From Chitinophagaceae bacterium (GTDB lineage Bacteria > Bacteroidota > Bacteroidia > Chitinophagales > Chitinophagaceae): a DNA stretch of 64,000 nucleotides. Positions within the stretch are counted from its first letter, which is position 1; every line of letters begins with the position of its first letter. The translations under genes and the position numbers were made by a program. The notes beneath the pieces are model-generated. The model was not told the origin of the DNA. It saw only the letters and a program-made list of their open reading frames with translations, and made no database searches. Positions 38,304-47,955 of the stretch are shown piece after piece. The DNA lies in the NCBI GenBank assembly GCA_023957755.1, contig JAMLGT010000012.1, positions 1 through 64,000 on the forward strand, in the 5' to 3' direction.

Positions 38304-38864
38304 ATGGAAACATATCCAACCGACATCAACGCTGGAAACCAGGAGAAATTACCTCAGAAACCGGTAAATGCAATTACCAAAGGTGTGGTAATCTCGCTCC
38401 TACTCATCGTTCTGGGGCTTGCTTTTTATTATTTAGATATTGACCTTTCTAATGGATTACAGTATTTATTTACCCTGATTGCTATTGGGGGTATTGTATG
38501 GGCCGTAGTGAGTTATGGTAAACAGATTGACTATGATGGCACTTTTGGCAAATATTTTTCACATGGCTTTGCAGTTACCGCCATCGTTACCCTTTTAATG
38601 ATAGCCTTTACGCTTGTGGAGCTATACCTTATTCCCGGCTTTAAGGAAGACCTGCTTCAAAAGTCAGCAGAGCAGGCAGCAAAGAGCCAGCAGGATAGCA
38701 AGGCCACACAGGAGCAGATGGAGGTAGGTTTGGAGTTTTTTAAAAAGCACATGACCCTGTTTATCGTGGGAGGTACGCTCTTGAGTTATGTATTTTTTGG
38801 GACAATCGGAGCCTTGATAGGGGCCGCAGTCACCAAAAAGAATCCCAAGCCCATTTTTGACTAA
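38304..38864 (+). CDS. DUF4199 family membrane protein
   Basis: Membrane protein of 186 residues with four hydrophobic segments (about 28-46, 51-68, 87-108 and 149-174). A charged cytoplasmic or periplasmic loop rich in Gln, Lys and Ala lies between the third and fourth (QKSAEQAAKSQQDSKATQEQ). This matches DUF4199, a Bacteroidota family of unknown function. It starts 12 bp after the dihydroorotase-like gene and ends 14 bp before the glycosyltransferase gene, so all should be one transcript. Confidence 0.85.
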   Translation: METYPTDINAGNQEKLPQKPVNAITKGVVISLLLIVLGLAFYYLDIDLSNGLQYLFTLIAIGGIVWAVVSYGKQIDYDGTFGKYFSHGFAVTAIVTLLMIAFTLVELYLIPGFKEDLLQKSAEQAAKSQQDSKATQEQMEVGLEFFKKHMTLFIVGGTLLSYVFFGTIGALIGAAVTKKNPKPIFD

Positions 38865-38878
38865 TCCATTCAAAGGTT

Positions 38879-39817
38879 ATGGATCTTTCTATTGTTATCC
38901 CGTTATTAAATGAGGAAGAATCACTGCCTGAACTGGAGCAGTGGATTCACAGGGTGATGACGGAGCATCATTTCTCCTACGAAATCATTTTTGTAGATGA
39001 CGGGAGCAGGGATGATTCATGGAAAGTAATTACTTCATTGCGGAAGCAGAATCCGAATGTAAAAGGTATCCGGTTTCAGCGCAACTATGGAAAGAGTGCT
39101 GCATTAAATGAGGGTTTCAAACTGGCAGATGGTGAGGTAGTCATCACTATGGATGCAGACCTGCAGGATAGTCCTGACGAAATACCTGAACTGAGGAAGA
39201 TGCTTCTCGAAGATAATTTTGATATTGTAAGCGGATGGAAGAAAAAACGTTATGATAATAAGCTTACCAAAAACCTGCCCTCAAAACTATTCAATGCTAC
39301 AACCAGAAGAGTGAGTGGCATCAAGCTACACGACTTCAACTGTGGATTAAAGGCATACCGAAGAAAGGTAATTAAGAGTATTGAAGTTTATGGGGAGATG
39401 CACCGGTATATTCCATTAATAGCAAAGTGGAGTGGATTCAGACGGTTTGGTGAAAAGGTAGTAGAACACCGTCCGAGGAAGTATGGAGAGTCCAAATTCG
39501 GATGGAGCAGATTTGTAAACGGGTTTCTGGATTTAGCTTCCATTATGTTTGTAGGGAAGTTTCGCAAGAGCCCGATGCACTTTTTTGGATTTTGGGGTAC
39601 AGTTTGTTTTTTCATCGGATTAGCTATCTTTTTATATCTCACTATTTCTAAATTCTTCTTTGAAGAAACAGGGCTGGCTGCCCGCCCGCTTTTTTATGTG
39701 GCGCTTACTTTGATGATCATTGGTACCCAATTATTTCTTGCAGGTTTTATCGGTGAATTGATTTCAAGGAATTCACCAGAACGAAATCATTATCTTGTAG
39801 AGGAAACCCTCACATAA
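38879..39817 (+). CDS. Family 2 glycosyltransferase, membrane-anchored (dolichol-phosphate-mannose synthase type)
   Basis: Transfers a sugar from a nucleotide donor to a lipid carrier at the inner membrane. The 312-residue protein has the GT2 start MDLSIVIPLLNEEESLPEL, the FVDDGSRDDSW motif and the metal-binding DADLQD near 87-92. Two hydrophobic helices near 234-256 and 270-293 anchor it, as in GtrB/DPM1-like enzymes. RNYGKSAALNEGF is characteristic. The natural acceptor is probably undecaprenyl phosphate; the sugar is unknown. Confidence 0.92.
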   Translation: MDLSIVIPLLNEEESLPELEQWIHRVMTEHHFSYEIIFVDDGSRDDSWKVITSLRKQNPNVKGIRFQRNYGKSAALNEGFKLADGEVVITMDADLQDSPDEIPELRKMLLEDNFDIVSGWKKKRYDNKLTKNLPSKLFNATTRRVSGIKLHDFNCGLKAYRRKVIKSIEVYGEMHRYIPLIAKWSGFRRFGEKVVEHRPRKYGESKFGWSRFVNGFLDLASIMFVGKFRKSPMHFFGFWGTVCFFIGLAIFLYLTISKFFFEETGLAARPLFYVALTLMIIGTQLFLAGFIGELISRNSPERNHYLVEETLT

Positions 39818-39824
39818 GATTCTT

Positions 39825-40973
39825 ATGAGTGATCAGATTCATAAGGTAGTTATTATCGGCCCGGCATATCCATTGAGAGGTGGAGGAATGGCTACTTTTA
39901 ATGAAAGGCTTGCTTTAGAATTTACCTCACTGGGATACGATTCAGAGATTTATACCTTTTCATATCAATACCCGGGTTTTCTGTTTCCGGGCACTTCTCA
40001 ATATTCCACAGAAGAACCACCGGAAGGAATTAGTATTAAGGTAAAGATCAACTCTGTAAATCCACTCAATTGGTGGAAAGTAGGTAACGAACTTAATAAA
40101 ATGCGGCCCGACCTGATTGTGGTGCGGTTCTGGCTGCCTTTTATGGGACCTTGTTTCGGGACAATACTACGCAGAGTAAAGAAGAATGGCCACACGAGAA
40201 TAGTTTGCATTGCAGACAACCTGATACCCCACGAAAAAAGGCCAGGAGATAGTTTGTTTACCAAATACTTTATAAAACCGGTGGATGCCTTTATTGCTAT
40301 GAGCGAATTGGTGGAGGGCCAGATACGCAGTATGGCTCCTCAAAAGAAAGTAAAGTTCATACCTCATCCGCTTTATGATCATTTTGGAGACAGGTTACCT
40401 GCAGAGGTAGCAAGGAAGCATTTGAAGATAGAGACGAATGTCAGGCTGTTACTTTTCTTTGGATTTATCCGAAAATACAAAGGGCTTGATATCTTATTGA
40501 AGGCCATCAGCCTACTAGCGCAACAACCGGGGAATGAAGACTTGAAATTGTTAGTCGCAGGAGAGTTCTATGAAGATGAAAAGCATTATACCGATTTATT
40601 ACACGATCCTACTATTCAGCCCCATTTGATTCTGCGCACACAGTTTATCCCTAATTCAGAGGTGAAATATTATTTATCAGCGGCAGACTGTGTAGTGCAA
40701 CCATACAGAAGCGCTACTCAGAGCGGCGTGACTCCTTTAGCCTATCACTTTGAAGTGCCCATGATAGTTACCGATGTCGGGGGCCTGCCGGCAATGGTTC
40801 CGGATGGAAAAGTGGGATTGGTGGCACGCCCTGAAGCGACAGACCTGGCACAGAAGATAGCACAGTTTTTTACTCTTGGAAAAGCGCACTTCGTCTCCGG
40901 GCTGCAGGAAGAAAAACAGAAATATTCCTGGAGCAATATGGTGGAGGCACTTGTGGAATCAGCAAGTATCTAG
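39825..40973 (+). CDS. Family 4 glycosyltransferase
   Basis: GT-B fold sugar transferase of 382 residues. The N-terminal domain opens IGPAYPLRGGGMATFNERLA, the acceptor-binding glycine loop. The C-terminal donor domain includes FFGFIRKYKGLDILLKAI and the conserved E/PYRSATQSGVTPLAYHFEVP region near 292-312, where GT4 enzymes have EGFG-like residues. No membrane segment or signal is seen. The gene begins 7 bp after the family 2 enzyme gene, suggesting that both work on the same glycan. Confidence 0.9.
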   Translation: MSDQIHKVVIIGPAYPLRGGGMATFNERLALEFTSLGYDSEIYTFSYQYPGFLFPGTSQYSTEEPPEGISIKVKINSVNPLNWWKVGNELNKMRPDLIVVRFWLPFMGPCFGTILRRVKKNGHTRIVCIADNLIPHEKRPGDSLFTKYFIKPVDAFIAMSELVEGQIRSMAPQKKVKFIPHPLYDHFGDRLPAEVARKHLKIETNVRLLLFFGFIRKYKGLDILLKAISLLAQQPGNEDLKLLVAGEFYEDEKHYTDLLHDPTIQPHLILRTQFIPNSEVKYYLSAADCVVQPYRSATQSGVTPLAYHFEVPMIVTDVGGLPAMVPDGKVGLVARPEATDLAQKIAQFFTLGKAHFVSGLQEEKQKYSWSNMVEALVESASI

Positions 40974-40995
40974 CTTGTGACCTGAAACAACTCCA

Positions 40996-43842
40996 TTATG
41001 CATACGACTCAGTAGGCTCGCAGGTGCAAACCAGATTCCTGTCCCCATACACATTGTTCACACGGCTGATATAGGGCCAGAATTTATCCTGCCTTAACCA
41101 TTCTACCGGGAAGGCTGCTTTAGAACGCGAGTAGGGGAGTGTCCATTCGTCGGCAGTGATCACTGACTGGCTGTGAGGTGCATTCTTCAGCACGTTCACC
41201 TTCTTATCATAAGTGCCATTTTCTATTTCTGCGATTTCACCGGCAATTTGAATCAAAGCATCACAAAAGCGGTCTAATTCAGCTTTACTTTCGCTTTCTG
41301 TGGGCTCTATCATGATAGTGCCTGGAACTGGAAAACTTAGAGTAGGTGCGTGGAAGCCATAGTCCATCAGTCTTTTTGCCACATCCTCAGCCTCTACGCC
41401 AGCCGATGCTTTGAATGGGCGTAAGTCCACAATAAATTCATGGGCACAAGTGTCGTTTAATCCTGTATAGAGAATCTGGAAATGGTCTTTCAGCCTTGCT
41501 TTCATATAGTTTGCATTGAGGATAGCGTATGCAGTGGCTTTTCTGAGACCGGCTGCTCCCAACATTTTGATGTATCCATAGCTGATAAGCAGAATGTTGG
41601 CAGATCCGTAGGCGGCAGCAGAAACCTGTCCCTTGCCTTCCAATGCAGGCAGGAAAGGTTTTAATTTGTCGTTCACGCAGATTGGCCCTACTCCGGGCCC
41701 CCCTCCACCATGAGGGATGGCAAAGGTCTTGTGCAGATTGAGATGGCATACGTCGGCTCCTATCAATCCGGGTGAAGTGAATCCGGCCTGCGCGTTCATG
41801 TTAGCACCATCCATATAAACCAAACCGCCGTTTTGGTGTACGATTTCACAAATGGTCTTTATACTCTCTTCAAAGACACCGTGTGTGGAAGGGTAGGTAA
41901 CCATCATTCCAGCCAGTGTATCCTTATAGAGTTCGGCTTTCTCCTTCAAATCTTCCACCTCTATGTTTCCTTTTTCGTCGCACTTGGTTACCACTACCTT
42001 ATAGCCGGCCATCACAGCACTTGCCGGGTTGGTGCCATGGGCACTTATTGGAATCAAAATTACATCCCGCTTCTGATCGTTGCGCGACTCGTGATAACCC
42101 CTGATTGCCAATAATCCGGCGTACTCTCCCTGTGCACCGCTATTGGGCTGCAGGCTGCAGGCAGTAAATCCCGTGATGGTACAAAGCATCTGCTCCAGTT
42201 CCCTAATGATCTCCATATAACCCTCCGTTTGTGAAGAAGGAGCGAAGGGATGAATATTTGAAAATTCAGGCCAGCTAACCGGAATCAGTTCAGTAGCAGC
42301 ATTAAGCTTCATAGTACAACTGCCAAGACTAATCATACTCTGTGTGAGAGAAAGATCGCGATTCTCCAGTTTCTTCAGATAACGCATCATCTCCGTTTCG
42401 CTGTGGTAACTGTTAAATACAGGGTGAAGAAGGTAGGGGGATGTGCGTTTCAATTGATCAGGAATCCCTGTGTTTTTGGTATTAGCCCAATCTTCACTAT
42501 CAGATTTTTTGTCTTTTATAAAAATTGAAGCTACATCTATTATATCTTGATAGTCAGTGCATTCATCTATTGATATTGAAACCTGATTTTCGTTTGGATA
42601 AAAGAAATTAATACCTAATGCTTCAGATTTCTTCTTTACCTCATCGATATGTTCTATGGCTATAGTAAGTGTGTCGAAGAAGGATTTATTGAGTACTTTT
42701 ATGCCCGCATCAGATAGTATATTATAGAGGAGCTTTGTCAGGATTGCAATCCGCTGTGCGATCTCCTTTATTCCTTCCGGTCCATGATACACTGCGTACA
42801 TTGCCGCCATATTTGCGAGTAATGCCTGTGCGGTGCAAATATTGGAGGTTGCTTTTTCTCTTCTGATATGTTGCTCTCTGGTTTGGAGGGCCATCCTGAG
42901 GGCACGATTTCCCCTGGCGTCAATACTAATTCCAATAATTCTCCCGGGTATGTTTCGTTTAAATTCATCCTTTGTGGCAAAGTATGCCGCATGAGGGCCC
43001 CCGAATCCCATCGGTACGCCCAGCCGCTGGGTGGAACCTACAGCGACATCCGCTCCCAGTTCGCCTGGCGACTTCAGCAGTGCCAGTGAGAGGATATCCG
43101 CAGCCATTATTACATGGATACCTGCAGCTTTCATCCTTTCTATAAAAGTTGAGTAATCATTTACATTCCCCTTAGAATCAGGATATTGTATAATTGCTGC
43201 AAAATAAGAATTGTCAAGATTTGTAGTTGCATAATCTCCATAAGTAATTTCCACACCTATTGGATTTGCCCTTGTTTGCAATACGCCCTTGGTCTGGCTA
43301 AACACATGATTATCCACAAAAAGCCGGTGAGAGGTTACATGATCTGTTTCTTTATTCTTGTGATTAAAGAGCATAGTCATTGCTTCGGCTGCTGCGGTGC
43401 CTTCGTCGAGCAAACTGGCATTTGCAATGGGCAAACCGGTGAGGTCGGCGACCATCGTCTGAAAATTGAGCAGGCTTTCAAGTCGCCCTTGCGCGATCTC
43501 GGCCTGATAGGGAGTGTACTGAGTGTACCAGCCCGGATTTTCAAATAAGTTCCTGAGGATAACTGATGGTACGATGGTACCATAATATCCTTGTCCGATG
43601 AACGAACGAAAGACCTTATTCTTAGAAGCACTTTTACGAAGTGCCTTCAAATACTCATTTTCGCTCAGCGCTTCAGAAAGAGCAAGTCCCTCTCTGCTGC
43701 GTATAGCCGGTGGAATGGTATTATCTATTAATTCGTCGAGCGAGGCAAAGCCTGCCTTTTTCAACATCTGAGCGGTTTCCTGAGCAGCCGGTCCTATGTG
43801 TCTTCCGGCAAATTCGTTTTGTTTTTTGTCAAATAAGTTCAT
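40996..43842 (-). CDS. gcvP: Glycine dehydrogenase (decarboxylating), P protein
   Basis: Pyridoxal-phosphate enzyme of the glycine cleavage system, which decarboxylates glycine and passes the aminomethyl group to lipoylated H protein. The 948-residue length is the single-chain type. The N-terminus FAGRHIGPAAQETAQML is typical. The PLP lysine lies in HLNLHKTFAIPHGGGGPG, followed by the glycine-rich loop. Genes for GcvT and GcvH are not in the window. No glycine riboswitch is evident upstream. The 262-bp region upstream to 44104 is shared with the divergent DsbA-fold gene. Confidence 0.97.
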   Translation of the reverse strand: MNLFDKKQNEFAGRHIGPAAQETAQMLKKAGFASLDELIDNTIPPAIRSREGLALSEALSENEYLKALRKSASKNKVFRSFIGQGYYGTIVPSVILRNLFENPGWYTQYTPYQAEIAQGRLESLLNFQTMVADLTGLPIANASLLDEGTAAAEAMTMLFNHKNKETDHVTSHRLFVDNHVFSQTKGVLQTRANPIGVEITYGDYATTNLDNSYFAAIIQYPDSKGNVNDYSTFIERMKAAGIHVIMAADILSLALLKSPGELGADVAVGSTQRLGVPMGFGGPHAAYFATKDEFKRNIPGRIIGISIDARGNRALRMALQTREQHIRREKATSNICTAQALLANMAAMYAVYHGPEGIKEIAQRIAILTKLLYNILSDAGIKVLNKSFFDTLTIAIEHIDEVKKKSEALGINFFYPNENQVSISIDECTDYQDIIDVASIFIKDKKSDSEDWANTKNTGIPDQLKRTSPYLLHPVFNSYHSETEMMRYLKKLENRDLSLTQSMISLGSCTMKLNAATELIPVSWPEFSNIHPFAPSSQTEGYMEIIRELEQMLCTITGFTACSLQPNSGAQGEYAGLLAIRGYHESRNDQKRDVILIPISAHGTNPASAVMAGYKVVVTKCDEKGNIEVEDLKEKAELYKDTLAGMMVTYPSTHGVFEESIKTICEIVHQNGGLVYMDGANMNAQAGFTSPGLIGADVCHLNLHKTFAIPHGGGGPGVGPICVNDKLKPFLPALEGKGQVSAAAYGSANILLISYGYIKMLGAAGLRKATAYAILNANYMKARLKDHFQILYTGLNDTCAHEFIVDLRPFKASAGVEAEDVAKRLMDYGFHAPTLSFPVPGTIMIEPTESESKAELDRFCDALIQIAGEIAEIENGTYDKKVNVLKNAPHSQSVITADEWTLPYSRSKAAFPVEWLRQDKFWPYISRVNNVYGDRNLVCTCEPTESYA

Positions 43843-44104
43843 CTTATCAGGGTTGTTTTTAACGTTTTGGTGCTTTTTATAGCCATTTATTGAGATAGAT
43901 TCAGAGAAAATCGGTGCAAAGGTAAAGAAGATACCTAAGAGGTTAACTGCCAGGTGGATAGCCTCCTCATTATTTACTCACGCAGTGTTGAAATCTTTTT
44001 TGAAAACTTTTGTTAATTGGCTTCAAAATAGTTGGCATCATTTTTTCGGGGAGGCCTAAATAGCTATCTTTCCTTTAATTCGAAAATTATACTTTTTAAA
44101 TATT

Positions 44105-44659
44105 ATGAAGAAGAAAGATGAAGTGGAGATAATACCTTCCGGAGAAATCATAATCGGGAATCCGGCAGCAGCAGTTACACTGACTGAATTCGTAGATTAC
44201 GAAAGTGAACAGACCGCTAAAGTACATCATATCGTAAAAGAGCTCATGTCTGAGTTTGGCGACAAAATCAATTTCAATATCCGACACTTTCCTCAGACTA
44301 TGGTACACCAACGCGCCCACAAAGCCGCTGAAGCTGCAATAGGAGCAGCTCAGGAGGGAAAGCTCTGGGAGATGCACGAGTTGTTAATTGAAAATCGCAG
44401 GCATCTTGGTACTGTAACTCTGAAACTTTATGCGCGTGAAGCAGGTGTAAAAGCCAAGTCATTTCTGGATGATATGATAAACGGAAAATACGGCTGGTTT
44501 GTCCAGGACGATCTCAGGTTTGGCCTTGAAATGGGCATTGCAGAAGCCCCGGCATTCCTGATAAATGGAGAACGCTTCGACAAGAAAATCACTCTTAAGA
44601 ATCTTAGCGAAGCCATTAAAGCGGTACTTCGAAAGAAGAAATTGAGGAAGGCTGCATAA
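44105..44659 (+). CDS. DsbA-fold (Thioredoxin_4-like) protein without CxxC, cytoplasmic
   Basis: Protein of 184 residues with the DsbA-type fold: a beta strand VTLTEFVDYES (about 24-34), helical insertion, and the cis-proline loop EAPAFLING near 156-164. The active-site position of DsbA-like proteins (CxxC) reads S34-E-Q-T37, so disulfide chemistry is not expected. There is no signal peptide and it ends with a very basic tail KKKLRKAA. Similar cysteine-less proteins occur among NhaA-linked or FrnE-like relatives, but function here is unknown. Confidence 0.82.
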   Translation: MKKKDEVEIIPSGEIIIGNPAAAVTLTEFVDYESEQTAKVHHIVKELMSEFGDKINFNIRHFPQTMVHQRAHKAAEAAIGAAQEGKLWEMHELLIENRRHLGTVTLKLYAREAGVKAKSFLDDMINGKYGWFVQDDLRFGLEMGIAEAPAFLINGERFDKKITLKNLSEAIKAVLRKKKLRKAA

Positions 44660-44670
44660 CCTGTCTCCAG

Positions 44671-45573
44671 TCAATGATGAAATGCCGGGTGATATTTAAA
44701 CACAGTTTCTCTCAGGTATTCCTTATCGAGGTGTGTGTATATTTCAGTTGTGGTGATACTTTCATGCCCAAGCATCTGTTGCACTGCCCTCAAATCGGCT
44801 CCTCCTTCTACCAGGTGTGTGGCAAATGAATGCCTGAAAGTATGGGGTGAGATTCTTTTTTTTATGGAGGCTCTCGAAGCAAGTTCCTTTATAATCAGAA
44901 AGATCATTACCCTTGATAATGATTTGCCAAACTTATTTAGGAATAGTACATCCTCAAATCCCGGTGCAATTTTCTGTTTCGTTCGTATTTCATTCTGGTA
45001 AATACTGATATATTTCAGCGCCTCATTCCCTATGGGTACTATGCGCTCTTTATCGCCTTTTCCGGTTACCCTTATAAACCCTTCTTCAGGATAAATTTTT
45101 GAAATCAGCAGGCTGGTCACCTCGCTCACTCTGAGTCCACAACTGTACATTGTTTCTATGATTGCCTTGTTGCGTGTTCCCTCAGGAGTACTTACGTCAA
45201 TAGCGTTTAATATCTTCTCTATCTCAGCAATGGTGAGAAAATCGGGTAGTTTCCTCTGTAATTTTGGGGACTCGAGAAGTGTGGCAGGGTCATCAGTGAT
45301 AATCTCTTCCAGCATACAATACGCAAAGAAGTTTCTTATTCCTGATATGATTCTTGATTGCGAAGCAGTAGTAAATCCTATTTCATGAATTTGTGACACA
45401 AAACCCAGCAGATCTTTATATTTTATAGCAGCAGGGGGCACATTCTTTCCTGTGGATTCAAGCCATTGGCTGAGCAGTGTTACATCATGCAAATATGCCT
45501 CTACGGTATTGGCCGAAAGCGACTTCTCCAACAGCAGATGATTGCGAAAACCTTTTAAATATTCTTCCCACAT
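44671..45573 (-). CDS. xerD: Tyrosine recombinase XerD
   Basis: Site-specific recombinase that resolves chromosome dimers at dif near FtsK. The 300-residue length fits. The N-terminal SAM-like domain covers about 1-95. The catalytic residues are R148 (GLRVSE), K172 (GKGDKER), H244 and R247 (HTFRH), H270 (LGHES) and nucleophile Y279 (IYTH). All six are present. XerC versus XerD is chosen from overall resemblance and can be uncertain. It is divergent from the cysteine-cluster gene with an 85-bp gap that contains a 7-bp inverted repeat. Confidence 0.92.
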   Translation of the reverse strand: MWEEYLKGFRNHLLLEKSLSANTVEAYLHDVTLLSQWLESTGKNVPPAAIKYKDLLGFVSQIHEIGFTTASQSRIISGIRNFFAYCMLEEIITDDPATLLESPKLQRKLPDFLTIAEIEKILNAIDVSTPEGTRNKAIIETMYSCGLRVSEVTSLLISKIYPEEGFIRVTGKGDKERIVPIGNEALKYISIYQNEIRTKQKIAPGFEDVLFLNKFGKSLSRVMIFLIIKELASRASIKKRISPHTFRHSFATHLVEGGADLRAVQQMLGHESITTTEIYTHLDKEYLRETVFKYHPAFHH

Positions 45574-45595
45574 TGAATCCTGATCGTATTTTCAT

Positions 45596-45616
45596 AGTTT
45601 AAGTGTCTTTTAAACT
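45596..45616. promoter_or_regulatory. Inverted repeat in divergent xerD/YkgJ promoter region
   Basis: AGTTTAA and TTAAACT are separated by seven bases, between the two divergent starts. It could be an operator or part of overlapping promoters. Nothing more can be said from sequence. Confidence 0.35.
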
Positions 45617-45658
45617 ACTATTTTTACAAAATCAAAAGTATCAATTATAGCCTAATCA

Positions 45659-46174
45659 ATGAATAACAACTTATTAAAACGGCACGCAAAGGATTTTCAA
45701 AAGAACAGAAAAAGACTTCGTGCTTTTATTACCCGCAATGAGGACAAGATGTCTGAGGAAGATGCGCCCCTGGTGGCAGAGGCAGAAAAGACGGCATGGC
45801 AGAAAATTAATTGCCTCGATTGTGCAAATTGTTGTAAGACGATGAGTCCTACCTATACTAAGGCCGATATTGACCGTATTTCAACACATCTGGGGATGAC
45901 CCCTGCAGAGTTTAAAAAGAAGTGGTTGTATTACGACAGGGAAAACAGGGATTGGATGAATAGATCGACTCCCTGTCAGTTCCTCGATCTTAAGACGAAT
46001 ATGTGTACTATTTATGCTGTAAGGCCCGATGATTGTGCAGGATTTCCTCACTTTATGAAGCGCCCTTTCAAAGATTATTTCTATATCCATAAGCAAAACA
46101 TAGAATACTGCCCGGCTACGATGGAAATGATAAAAAAACTTGAAGAACTAAAGAAGGAACAAAAAAAGACTTAG
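45659..46174 (+). CDS. YkgJ family cysteine-cluster protein
   Basis: Protein of 171 residues with a metal-binding cysteine cluster: CLDCANCCK (about 54-62), then C in TPCQFLDLKTNMCTIYAVRPDDCAGFP (about 102-128) and a late YCPAT. The pattern matches the CxxCxxCC of the UPF0153/YkgJ group (zinc or iron-sulfur, function unknown). A charged coiled N-terminus and a Lys-rich tail flank the core. It is 33 bp upstream of the L,D-transpeptidase gene. Confidence 0.9.
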   Translation: MNNNLLKRHAKDFQKNRKRLRAFITRNEDKMSEEDAPLVAEAEKTAWQKINCLDCANCCKTMSPTYTKADIDRISTHLGMTPAEFKKKWLYYDRENRDWMNRSTPCQFLDLKTNMCTIYAVRPDDCAGFPHFMKRPFKDYFYIHKQNIEYCPATMEMIKKLEELKKEQKKT

Positions 46175-46206
46175 TTTTCTGCTGATAATTGTAAACCGAC
46201 TGCCGG

Positions 46207-47883
46207 ATGCGTACCCGACTGATAATCCGAATACTTCTTTTCATGGGGCCATTGTTATATGCCTGCAGAGGCTGTAATCCTCCTGAAGAATCAGTAATCG
46301 TATTGTCTCCCGAGGAGATGGATGCGGTCGTCTCTGACAATCTGAAGAATTTTACCGAGTATGCACTGGCTAATAATGGAAAACTAGATGACTCCACAAC
46401 ACTTTATCTCGATACCCTGACCAGCCAGTATTATCAATCTAATGGATACAAAAGTGTATGGAGTAGTAAAGAGCAGATGCATCCACTGGCTGACTCCCTT
46501 TTGGATTTCGTAAGGAGAGTGAAAGACTATGGATTATTTCCTTCTGAGTATCATCTGATACAGATACAGAATTTACACCGGCGTTTAAGTGCGGACTCTC
46601 TTGCGATGAAAGATGCTGTATTGTGGACACGGCTGGATGCTCTTTCGACTGATGCGTTTATAAGGTTGTTGAAAGATCTTAAAGAGAGCCGGATGACTCC
46701 GGATAGCCTATCGCTTGCGCGGCAAAAATCAGCTCGTGATTCATTTTTTTATAGCAAAATGAATGAATTGTTCAATGAAGGTGGCCTTACTAAGGTGCTG
46801 GAAGGCGTGCAGCCTAATCTATTGCCCTATCAGAATCTTCAAAAACTGGTTCCTTCTTTTGTAAAAGAGATGGATACTACCCATTATGATTTTATTCCCT
46901 TTCCCGATAAGGATTCGCTCGGCCTGATCAGAAACGTGTATTCCAGACTGTTGAAAGCCGGATTTGCAGATTCCTCGAGCATAACGCCGGATTCTGCCGC
47001 ATTTGCCACAGCTCTGAAAAGATACCAGGCAAAGATGGGGCTTGAAGCAGATGGAAAATTAGGGAAGATGACCATTGGAAGGCTGAACCAGACTGATGAC
47101 AGGCGTTTTAGAATGATCGCGCTTTCTCTGGACAAATACAGACTCAGGGCATCTATGCCGCAAACTTATATCTGGGCAAATATCCCTTCGTTCAGGCTGG
47201 ATGTTTGGGTGGATGATACCCTCAGGCTACAATCGCGAATAGTAGTGGGTAAGCCCACCACTCCTACGCCCACCCTAGTTTCCGGAATCAATAACATGGT
47301 GACCTTTCCCATCTGGACAATTCCCGAGAGCATCATTAAAACAGAGATATTACCTCAGTTAAGGAAAGATCCGGGCTATCTGGCCAGGAAAGGCTATAAT
47401 TTGTTCACTAATAAAGGAGATGAGGTGGATCCCTTTTCGGTGGATTGGTCAAAGTACAAAAATGGTATCCCATGGAGAATTATTCAGGGTAGCGGAGATG
47501 ATAATGCCCTGGGCATTTTTAAGTTTAACTTCAATAATCCATTTAGTGTATATCTACATGATACCAATCAGCGTTATTTATTTGGAAATGCCAACAGAGC
47601 ATTGAGCCACGGATGCGTACGGGTACAAAAATGGAGAGAACTCGCGGATATTATTGCTACCCGAGATAGTGTATTGAGTGCCAAAACCAGGCTTGCATAT
47701 AATATGGACAGTATTAAGGTTTGGCTGGGTGAAGGAGCGCGTAAGACTATTTATATGAAGAATAGGTTCCCGCTTTATATCGACTATTTCACCTGTGACG
47801 ATAATAATGGCAAGTTGGGCTTTTATGACGATATTTACAATGAAGATGCACTGTTGATAGAGAAGTATTTTACAGCGAAATAA
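46207..47883 (+). CDS. L,D-transpeptidase family protein (YcbB-like), lipoprotein
   Basis: Periplasmic cell-wall cross-linking enzyme, 558 residues. A lipoprotein-like signal leads to LLYAC (cysteine 19). A scaffolding domain occupies about 40-220, a peptidoglycan-binding helical repeat near 255-295 (ALKRYQAKMGLEADGKLGKMTIGRLN) and the YkuD catalytic domain from about 320 on. The active-site motif ALSHGCVRVQKW holds the catalytic cysteine C470 and the preceding histidine. The length and order match the YcbB group. It forms 3-3 cross-links or attaches proteins; substrate not determinable. Confidence 0.93.
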   Translation: MRTRLIIRILLFMGPLLYACRGCNPPEESVIVLSPEEMDAVVSDNLKNFTEYALANNGKLDDSTTLYLDTLTSQYYQSNGYKSVWSSKEQMHPLADSLLDFVRRVKDYGLFPSEYHLIQIQNLHRRLSADSLAMKDAVLWTRLDALSTDAFIRLLKDLKESRMTPDSLSLARQKSARDSFFYSKMNELFNEGGLTKVLEGVQPNLLPYQNLQKLVPSFVKEMDTTHYDFIPFPDKDSLGLIRNVYSRLLKAGFADSSSITPDSAAFATALKRYQAKMGLEADGKLGKMTIGRLNQTDDRRFRMIALSLDKYRLRASMPQTYIWANIPSFRLDVWVDDTLRLQSRIVVGKPTTPTPTLVSGINNMVTFPIWTIPESIIKTEILPQLRKDPGYLARKGYNLFTNKGDEVDPFSVDWSKYKNGIPWRIIQGSGDDNALGIFKFNFNNPFSVYLHDTNQRYLFGNANRALSHGCVRVQKWRELADIIATRDSVLSAKTRLAYNMDSIKVWLGEGARKTIYMKNRFPLYIDYFTCDDNNGKLGFYDDIYNEDALLIEKYFTAK

Positions 47884-47955
47884 GCCTCCCTCAATTTTTG
47901 GGAATGCAAAGAGGAAATGGATGAGGGATCTGGCGCCTGAAATAATATTACTGGC

